Below the pieces are notes generated by a model that saw nothing but the letters and a program-made list of their open reading frames with translations, did not search any database and was not told the DNA's origin. Position numbers and translations under genes: made by a program. From Lyophyllum atratum (Eukaryota; Basidiomycota; Agaricomycetes; Agaricales; Lyophyllaceae), in the NCBI GenBank assembly GCA_014905825.1, contig JACGCN010000011.1:248001-312000 (forward strand): 64,000 bases of DNA, read 5' to 3'. Shown piece by piece: positions 56,052-64,000 of the stretch (the first letter of the stretch is position 1; each line of letters starts with the position of its first letter).

Positions 56052-57357
56052 TTAGCCCTCCTGGGGAATATCAACCTGATGTCCCTGCTTCACCCACTCC
56101 CTCTCGACCCCAAGCACACTATCAACAGCCCCCAACACCGTCTCCTCCACCCTCCCAAAATCAATGGGAATCCGACCACCCGGGTACGCCGGCGGCTCCT
56201 TCTTCGTCAGCCGGTCCTTCAACTCGGGCCTCTTGTCAGCGAGGAATTTAAGGATCGCGTGGGGGTCAAACGGGTGCAGGGATGCGATGAGTATGAGTTT
56301 GCGACGAGGTGGAGGAGGAGGTTGAGGAAGGAGGAGAGGAGAGAGCGAGCACGATATCGCGGACGTCGGCATGCCCCATGGAGGCCGGAAAGTGGCCGGA
56401 AGGGTGAAGGAGGCGGTAGATGTGGAGGTTGGTGGACATGGCGTAGTAGGCACCTGGGGGCAGCGTGAACGCCTCGGCGAAGGGACCGTGGAGGTACGGG
56501 GGGTTCACTGTAGGGATATTGTGTTGGCCGCTGCCTAACGAATGGGGAAGAAGAAAGGAGAAGACTGACGGGAAGTGATGTCGAGGTGGGGATGAGCTTC
56601 CCCGAAGGCCCAGAGTTCCATTTCGGCGAGGGTTCTGGCGGCGCGGTAGGTGTCCATTTTGGAGCTCGGTCTTTGCTGGCTGGGTAACAGTCTATTGTAA
56701 TAAATAGGTCGTAAGCGTTCCAGATGTAACGTGTAGTGGAAGGATGAGAGACGAACCTTGGTCAATGTAGATCTCTTTCGTTCTTTCCGCGGGGTTGATC
56801 ACGGTCGCGATCGAGTAGTAACGACGAGGCGCTTGATCCCGGCTTTTTCAGCCTGACGTACGACGTTGATGGTGCCATCTAGCGCACTCTGATAAAGAGA
56901 ACGCACTGTTAATAAGACATTGGAACTTGTACATTACGGTCAAGGGATTCACCTTCAACACGATGTCGGCGCTCTGGCGCTCTGGCAACGACGCAGCAGA
57001 ATGGACGACTGCGTCGACGCCCTTGAAAGCGTCAGGGAATTGGTCGGCGCCGATATCGGAGACTTCGACGACTTCAAATTTATCCCCGAATTTCGCACAG
57101 TTGTTCCTTAGTTCAGCGACTTTGGCGCCACGGGCTGTGCTGGTGGCATTGTAAGGATGAAACCGTGACACCAGAGTGGGGAGAGGAGGAGCAGACGTAC
57201 GCTCTGACACGATACCGCTTATCCAGCAGTTGCATCGCGATATGCGAGCCCACGAATCCAGAAGCCCCTGTGAGCTGTGGAGAGGTTTACGAGTTAGCAT
57301 CTCGCCATTGAAGCACTGACGGTGAAAAGTATCACTTACTAGGATCAGTTCAGACAT
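56052..57357 (-). pseudogene. SDR (GRE2/DFR-like) pseudogene, arm B copy
   Basis: Better preserved at the front than its twin in arm A: ATG 57357, then LTGASGFVGSHIAMQLLDK with a good GxxGxxG, ARGAKVAELRNNCAKFGDK and FPDAFKGVDAVVHSAASL. After RLVV the frame is lost by one base (about 56.82 kb), and SIATVINPAERTKEIYIDQ continues in the next frame. MDTYRAARTLAEMELW and VNPPYLHGPFAEAF are kept. AKAR is missing from VDVRDIAKARVLAL, and a second shift occurs near 56.29 kb. Between PIDFGRVEE and TVLGAVDS, 16 residues present in the arm A copy (EVLGLKKEGFRTVEE region) are gone, apparently by recombination between two GTGGAGGAG words. It is not expected to make an enzyme. Confidence 0.8.
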
Positions 57358-57625
57358 TGGAAGTTATACGGTTTGAGCACCGTCATCTTTCAACAAAGAC
57401 GGTTTATACAGCCGGGTGCGCTGAGCTAGTTTGAGGCGGTCTCATAGTAGTTGGCCATCATAAAACAAAGCGGTGGTGAGCTCCCAAGCTCCTGTATGTC
57501 AGCGTCGAGCACATAACCCCTGGGGGCTGCTCCTCAGGCCTTGGATTCTTCTGCATCGTGGTAAGAGGCAAAGGCAGCTAGCCGGAACATCCAAATTTCT
57601 GGCTTACCCCTTCAGGCACACTTGA

Positions 57626-59317
57626 TTGAGCCTAACATTTCCCTCGACCTCTGTGAACAACAACGCTCCGTCGAAGTTTGTGCTGGCCTTTCGGGACATC
57701 TTGTTCTAGCTACTCAATTTCAGGGACAGACATGAGGCGCTCAATATGTTTATCCCCTCACATAACGCGTCGCTGGCCTGTACGCAGTCCGCCAAAGCGC
57801 GGCAGGCGATTCTGCCGCTGCTCTAGTCTCGCATTTCATGGCGAACATCGACCGGGAGGTGAGTACTCTATTTGTACTACGAAAGCGCAAGCTAACGACG
57901 CTGCCAGCTTAATGTAAACACGTCCCAGCTAGGCAATCCATGCGGTGCCTAGCCCGCCCAACCTTCCAACATCGATTTGACCGTTTACGACGCTGACGGC
58001 CCGTCTATTCGGACTATTCCCCTTGGCCTAACCCGAACAAGTTTTCCAAACACTAGACTCCGATCCCAGTCTCGGAGCAAGAACAGAGCGAAGGCGAAAA
58101 CAACGACATCCGCCTCCACCGCCCACAAAACATAACGCCCCACCGCCGAGATGACCACTCTCAAGCTCCCTCCCCGACCCCACGCCCAGAGCGGCTCCGA
58201 AGCTCGAGACTTACAAGTCTAGTTGGAATCGAAGTAGGATCTCCTCGAATAGCTGCGGGAACAGATCTCAGAGGGAGAACAGAATCGGTACATCTTTCCT
58301 CCCGTCTTTTCCCCCTTTTTTCTGTTTCCTCCTTTCTTCCTTTTCTTACCTTTCTTACCTTTCTTCCTGTCCTCTTTTCCCTCTCACCTTTTCTCCATTC
58401 TCTTTCTCCCGTTGCTGCCCTTTCTCGCTTTCTTACTTTCCTTTTTCGATGCAGGTTTGGGTCATGGAGGCGGGCGCCTTGGCAACCCTAACCCTTGGAG
58501 GTTGACGTTACGCTTGATGCTAATGCGCGGGGAGGAGACTATGGATGTGGACGCCCCTCCAGCAGCAGGCATTGCGCCTTCGCTAACCTCGAGTACAGAA
58601 ACAGACCGCTTTACCTAAAGTAGCACGCAACCGCTAGCCGTCTCATAAGTGTCCCAGTCCAAGACCGGGAGCAAGGCCAAATACAAAACAAGTTGGCTTT
58701 TGCCCGCGATACGAAAAGCCCAGGTCCCCTCTCCCGCTGACGACGACCCGCTTCCACTCCCGCACTCAAGCCGAAACGTGGGTCGACAAACTCAAGCACG
58801 AGACTTACAAACAAGCCTGGTCGGAGTCGGAGCAGCACCACCTCGAGAAGACGTTGCAGCAGATAGCTGGAGGAGAGAACGTAGGTACATGTTCCTTGAC
58901 TTCTCTTCCTTCCTCCTGTTTCTTCTCTTTCTTTCACGTCAAAGCATAGGAGCGCCGTCATAACCAAATTTAGATAGACGTATCATCGTGCATCAACTGT
59001 ATGTATGAGAGTCACCCGAAATGAATGAAGAATTGGGTCCAATTCAGCTCTTCCCACATCCCCGCACCCAGTTTGGTCCCACCCCTAAGCTGGGGATAAC
59101 CGCTGATGAAATAACAAGGATTGAACCCTCCTCGTTATGCAAAGAATGAAGTATCCACGTTATACGAGCTTTCTATGGTGCATGAACTGTTGGGAAAGGT
59201 TGGGACTCGATCAAAAAATGAGAGGCGGGCGCCGCGTCCTGATCACGACTTGTGAGTATGTGACAGATCGCGAGTGTGACACGGCAAAAACCAAGGCTCT
59301 CCTCCAGCCACCAATTC
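57626..59317. other. Gene-poor stretch with two degenerate Myb/SANT-like repeats
   Basis: No intact gene. Two segments about 590 bases apart, around 58.19-58.29 and 58.78-58.89 kb (+), resemble each other (GAGACTTACAA...TGG..TCG.AG...CTCGA...GAGAACG/A) and are followed by C/T-rich tracts. The second can be read KHETYKQAWSESEQHHLEK, like the first helix of a Myb/SANT domain. The first has stops in the matching frame. They look like remnants of a tandemly duplicated gene. Confidence 0.4.
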
Positions 59318-62300
59318 ATGTCCGACCACGAAGTCATCGATATCTCAGACGACGGTTCCGATGGCGAGCCTGCCATTGACCGTCGCGCTATTCTCCAGCC
59401 CGTAGTCAGCCGCGTCGTCGACGCCCTGGGTGGGTACGAAGGCGGGACATACCGCCTCGGCGACGAAGTCTCCGGATGCCTCAAAGACCTCAAGAAACTC
59501 TGGAGAAAGGACGACACGGACGACGAACGCACTGTTGCGCGAATATTTTGGGAGACCCGTGTCCTTCCAAACGATCTCATCCCGATCCTGCTGGCAACGG
59601 CGGGGAAAGGCTTGGTGGAGGACAAACGCGCAATCGCGTGCGCGGATTTGATGACAGCCATGACGTGGCCTATCGACATGGCGGAGGAGTTGAAGGAGCT
59701 GGATGAGGAGCTGGATAAGGGCACGGACTATACGCAGCTGCTGCAGAGTCACCTGCACTACAAGGCTGCGTTGTTGAAGCCCGGGGTTATGCAGGCGCTG
59801 TTTGGGATCGTGCTGCCGCCACTCGCAAAGTCGCAAAAGGAGAGACAGGAGAGGGACGGTCAGGTCATCAACGTGGTGTTGCATCTAATACGCAATCTCG
59901 CGTTCATCAAGGACTTGCCGTTCGATACCCGTCTCAGCGCGGACCAGGCAGAGTTCTCGTCGCTTCAGTCGAAGTTGATCCGTGCACTTTCGGAAACGCA
60001 TATGATCCAACTTCTACTCACCATCGCTGCCAACACCGCCAAGGATCCCCTGCTGACCAGCTGGAATACCCTCGTCCTCGAAATACTATACCTCCTCTTT
60101 CGCGGTGTCAAGCCCACATCGTTGACCATTGACCAAGCCAAGGTACATATATTTTCCAGTATTGTATTTCTGATGTAATCCTAACTGCAATAATAGCAAC
60201 CAGCAGAGACCCTCCACCGCCTCCTCGCCGCAGAAGAACGCACCCGGCGCGACCTCGCCCGTAAAGCCACTTCCCGACACTCCCGTTTCGGCACCACCAT
60301 CGCAGTCAAGCTTAACCCCAACAAGAAACCTCCACCATCAGCGCAAGATACCGGGAACGAGGCCGACTCCGAATCAACTCCTGCCCCTGCCCCTGTGGCG
60401 TCTTCCTCCTCGCAATCGTTCGTGCTGCACCGGCAGCAGGCGATCAGCCGCGAGGCAGGGAGCATCATGGACATGACCAAGCGGACGACGGCGAAGAGGG
60501 GGACGAAGCTGGATGAAATGACGCGGGAGGATAACCTCTCCGTGGAGGCGCGGGTTGTGTTGCAGGAACTGGCTGTCGAGTTCCTCGAGGCGTGCTTCAA
60601 TCGTAAGTTTTGTTTTCGTGGTTTGGTTACGTCGATTGACATGCCTGCGCGCCCATTTCCCAAGCTTTCCTGTCGGCGTTGCTGAAGGACATCCGATCGG
60701 AGAGAGCGAAGATTACGGAAAAGGATAATCTCAGGCTGTTGTTTGTGACGAAGTGGTTTCTGGAGTTCTTCCTCTCCATGCGTGCCAAAGAGAAAGCAAA
60801 CAATACAGGGCGAGAAAGATGGAGCTTTGGCGTGATTGCAGAAGTCACAGAACGGACATGGATCGTTTGGGTCCTTAAACGGATGCGCGAGGCTGTGGAG
60901 GAGAAGGTACGCTACAACATTAGGATTATGATCAGCGCCTACTCACGCGCGTTCTTTTGTATCCTTTTCTTAGCCGAAGCAGTGGACAGAGCTGCAGACG
61001 GGGATCGAGTGCCTAACGCAGCTCCTCCTCCTGATCGACTGCATGTCCTCTGCTGATATCGCCGACCCTGTCCTGCGCGAAGCAGCTGACCTCCTGCAGC
61101 AGCAGCTAATTTATAACGGTGAGGTCCTAGACATCGCCTTCGAGAGCCTACGGTCGTACAAGACAGGCACGCAGTCGCTTACGTATCTCGACTCAAGCGT
61201 GTACCTCGCGTATGCGCTGCTGCGAATGCTGGAGAAGTGGAGTCAGGGCAAGGGCAAGGGCGGGGATATGTACGTGAGGAAGAAGAAGACGACAAAGAAG
61301 CGCAGGAACGCCAAAGGTTCGTCTGGGTGCGCTAATCGTGAGGGTATACGCGGAAATTGATTGTGGAATGTGATATAGGCACGGGAGAGGAAGATGGGAT
61401 ACCAGATGTGGAAGAAGAGGTCCCGGAGGAGGAGGACGTGGTGCATGAGACGATGTTCACTTTTGAAGCCTTCGAAATGGTAAAGTCCCCTCTCCCTCCC
61501 TCTGCTCCCGAGTCCGGGGTGCGAACGACAACCCCCCCCCCTCAATTCGAATACTTTTCCAGAAATTCGCACACGCCGACATCACACACACGCTCTTGAC
61601 ATACCTAGCGCGCTACAAAGACTTCTCATCACCCGAATACATGCGGCGCGTGGTCAGCCTCATGCACCGGCAAGTCGTCCGCGCCAAGGCGGAGGGCCTG
61701 TTCTTCAAGGTTTGTACTAATACTTTTCTTTTTGACGTTGTGGCGCTATCAATATCGATTGTGAAACTTCGCACTGCCCCCTTCACTCCGCTCTCCCCCC
61801 CTGTTCCATGGTTTTGATATTGTTCTGTTTCGGGTGTTTACTTGTTGTGTTTACGTAGGTGTCGACTTTGGACCTGTTCAAGACGATTTTGGCCGATCAG
61901 AAGGCGCTGCCACGGGAGCAGCCTTACAAGGACCTCGTGAACCTCATCACGTTCATTTTGCGCCAGTTCTTCAAGGCGCTTGCCGAAGAGCCGTTTTTGG
62001 CCGTTGAGGTGCGTGTTCCCATTCCAAAACATGGCTTGGGCTTGGGCTGATTTAATATTGGTAGGCGTTCTTCCCGAAAAACCGCGGAAATTGGAAGCAG
62101 TTCTCGAGCTGGGAACCAGAGGAGAAAGCAAAGAGGGAGAAGAAGACGGTGGAGGATACGAGATTCCCGCAGGAGGTTGAGGTCAAGAAGGGGTATTCCT
62201 GGAGTGATCAACTGGGGATTGCGATTGCTGCACTTGTTGATGCTGGGAATGGGGAGTTCGTCCACTGGACTAAAGATGTATGTGCGACCTTAAAATATCC

Positions 62301-63480
62301 TCGACGGTCGCCAACGACTTTTACGCTTAGATTCTGGGCTTGGTCATCGCTCAGCGCCAGAGGATAATTGATGCGACGGACGCAAAGGACGATGACGCTG
62401 AACTACTTGACGACGATGACGATGGTGTGGCTGCGGAGGCCCTGAGACTAAAGGGGCCGTCGGCAGAAGCGATGGCGAAGATAACTGACTACCGTATGTA
62501 ACTCATTTGCACTTCTGCGTCGAGGGAATTGTACTAAGAACGTTGCTCAGAGGTACCATATCTGAGCAACGAGCAAGCAGATGCTGCGACGAAAAACCCG
62601 CACGTAAAACTCTTGTTCCGACTCTGCAAATTCTTCGTCGTAGATGAAGGTACGGTTTATTCCACCCCCCCGTCGTATTTTGCTAATATTTTTATGGACA
62701 GATGCGGACGAATTGGAGTGGTACGTGCCTTCGGGTATCGCACCATCCGATCTTCAAAGCACTCTCACTGTCATCGAACAATTTTTGGAGACTCCCATCG
62801 ATCTTGAGGGCAAGAAGGCTTCGGAGCTATTAGGCAAGAAGCGTCGCCGTCGACGTCGAAGGCGCTCACCTTCACCTGCGTCCGGCGATGATGATGTGGA
62901 TGCGCTTGACGACGACGAGCCCAGGCGAAAGAAGAGGAAAGAGAAAAAGACCAAAGAAAAGGAACAATACAAATCGGCGCAATTCATCGAAGACAGCGAT
63001 GAAGAGTACGGCGACATTGAAGCCTTCCTTGAGAAGGAGAGGATCATGCGAGAAAAGGCGGAGACGGCGGCCGCCACGTCGGGTGGAGCCAAAGTTGGAA
63101 CTATGAAAGCGCACGGTACGAAGAAGAGGCGCAGGAAGGTTGGGAACGACTCTGGGAATAAGAAGCGGAAAGGCGAGCAGCCGGCAACTACCACCGTGAC
63201 AGAGCACAATGCGACAGACGCGGACACTTCACATGAGGATGACCAGGAGATAGGCGTCGCCGTTTCTCCCGACTCTCCTCCCGCTCCTCCACCCCCTCGA
63301 CCTAAGCCAAGACCAATCGCTAAAAGGGCTCTTTCCACTTCCCCGTCATCAGACGCCGGGGAGATGCCTGCCCAGGATACGCAGACTAATTTATCGCCGT
63401 CTGTTACCAGGGCGGGAACTGCTGGGAACAGCCACCCTCGGCGAAATCGGATGGTGATCTCAGATGAGGACGATGACTGA
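59318..63480 (+). CDS. tof1: Timeless/Tof1 replication-fork protection protein
   Basis: Tof1 (Swi1, Timeless) forms the fork protection complex with Csm3/Tipin and travels with the replisome. ATG 59318 starts MSDHEVIDISDDGSDG; an upstream in-frame Met at 59276 is possible. The timeless domain follows: DALGGYEGGTYRLGDEVSG, CLKDLKKLWRKDDTDD, VVLHLIRNLAFIKDLP (59.87 kb), then ARKATSRHSRFGTTIAVKL, EFLEACFN, FFLSMRAKEK and SLTYLDSSVYLAYALLRML, then HTLLTYLARYKDFSSPEYM and MHRQVVRAKAEGLFFKVS. LEWYVPSGIAPSDLQSTL (62.71 kb) precedes a very basic, disordered tail (KKRRRRRRRRSPSP, KRKEKKTKEKEQ) with likely nuclear-import signals. It ends MVISDEDDD at 63480. About ten short introns; no break seen. VIDIS and MVIS beside acidic residues resemble SUMO-interaction motifs (inference). 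Confidence 0.92.
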
Positions 63481-64000
63481 GCCCGAGGTTGTCATGTTTT
63501 ATATCCGTCCTGTGACCTTTCCCTTCGCGCTACCACCCTTGACGACCAACCCTGCATTCTTTGCTTTTGAACAACATGTACAGACTACCCGCCTCCGACG
63601 CTCTCGTTCGCCCCCTGTAATTTGACTATTATTTATGGTCCCTATCTTCTATCTTCTTCCTCGTTGTGTAGTAGATTCTACAGATGGTGGGGAAATAATC
63701 ACTATGTGAGCCAGCACCTCTTGTTCCTGTGTGTGTACCGCTGACCCTGCATACGTCGCCAATCGAGATCTCCGTTGACCCTCCCTGGGTACTTGTCAAC
63801 CAAGCAGGAGGGAAGCAGCCGCAGGCAATCTACATTCCTGCCGCTGTCAAGCTCGTTCCCGACTTGCTTGTATCCAACGGCTAGGTCTATCCGAATTTTG
63901 ACAGCCTTCCCGTCCGCGTGATACCGAGCACTCTCAAAGTAAGCGTGTTGACTTTTAACCTAAACATGATGCAAAAGCTCGGAGATGCTACACGAGAATG
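63481..64000. other. Right-edge stretch, possible gene fragment
   Basis: After the tof1 3' UTR, a plus-strand reading of about 63.76-63.93 kb gives SVDPPWVLVNQAGGKQPQ, then IYIPAAVKLVPDLLVSNG, a TAG, and VYPNFDSLPVRVIPSTLK. This looks coding in character but is stopped, and I do not recognise it. It may be a relic or an exon cut by an intron, continuing past the window edge. Confidence 0.25.

Larger units (their letters stand above)
52425..57625. repeat. Arm B of the large inverted duplication (NACHT + SDR)
   Basis: Homologous in reverse orientation to 22795-27975, with the same gene order: the NACHT gene and the SDR pseudogene pointing towards each other. The edges fall beyond the NACHT start, where GGCAACTTCAAGCTATCCTCTC corresponds to the same words at about 27.9 kb, and beyond the SDR start at about 57.62 kb. 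Confidence 0.85.

Noticed and set aside
1..64000. tRNA, rRNA and CRISPR arrays
   Set aside because: I looked for T-loop (GGTTCGAATCC-type) words, rRNA-like stretches and regularly spaced direct repeats and saw none convincing.

Overview
This window is nuclear DNA from a basidiomycete fungus, most likely a mushroom-forming Agaricomycete. The genes are cut by many short introns of about 45-70 bases with GT...AG borders. The gene content also fits: paired NACHT proteins whose P-loop reads GPAGAGKSAIAQT, several divergent F-box proteins, a DUF2235 hydrolase, a DUF6589 protein, a PIF/Harbinger transposon, and single-copy fungal core genes. All gene models here were read by eye from protein similarity and splice-site logic, so exon borders are approximate unless stated. 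Layout from left to right: A Ppo-like fatty-acid oxygenase gene, probably eroded, occupies about 0.26-2.5 kb (-). A DUF2235 alpha/beta hydrolase follows (3.95-6.05 kb, +), then an F-box gene (6.4-8.0 kb, -). A conserved block comes next: the autophagy kinase gene atg1 (8.5-11.8 kb, +), an SFM1-type SPOUT protein-arginine methyltransferase (12.1-13.1 kb, -), a small four-helix membrane protein (13.9-14.7 kb, -) and a long disordered coiled-coil protein (16.4-18.9 kb, -). From 19.2 to 57.6 kb the DNA is accessory and much rearranged. It opens with an NLR-type receptor, a SesB-like hydrolase fused to NB-ARC and TPR repeats (19.2-22.7 kb, +). Two arms of a large inverted duplication follow, at about 22.8-28.0 and 52.4-57.6 kb. 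Each arm carries a short-chain dehydrogenase (SDR) pseudogene facing a NACHT gene. Between the arms lie two paralogous F-box genes, the housekeeping PBDC1/Chp1 gene, and a 6.6-kb candidate DNA transposon (33.76-40.40 kb) with long imperfect terminal inverted repeats that encodes a RecQ-type helicase and a DUF6589 protein from a 64-bp divergent promoter. Next come a complete Harbinger element (41.53-45.91 kb; 78-bp identical TIRs, TTA target duplication) whose Myb-like gene is itself split by a 1.2-kb non-autonomous element with an 8-bp target duplication, an aspartic-peptidase gene split by a solo LTR, and an intact SDR gene beside a decayed relative. The right end returns to core DNA with the replication-fork protection gene tof1/timeless (59.3-63.5 kb, +). 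The core genes (atg1, sfm1, pbdc1, tof1) look intact. The accessory part is dominated by NLR/STAND ATPases, F-box proteins and nested mobile DNA, which is what a fast-evolving recognition locus would look like. The observation most worth following up is the RecQ + DUF6589 element. The inverted NACHT/SDR duplication and the two cases where a gene can be read through across an insertion (Myb and aspartic peptidase) come next.
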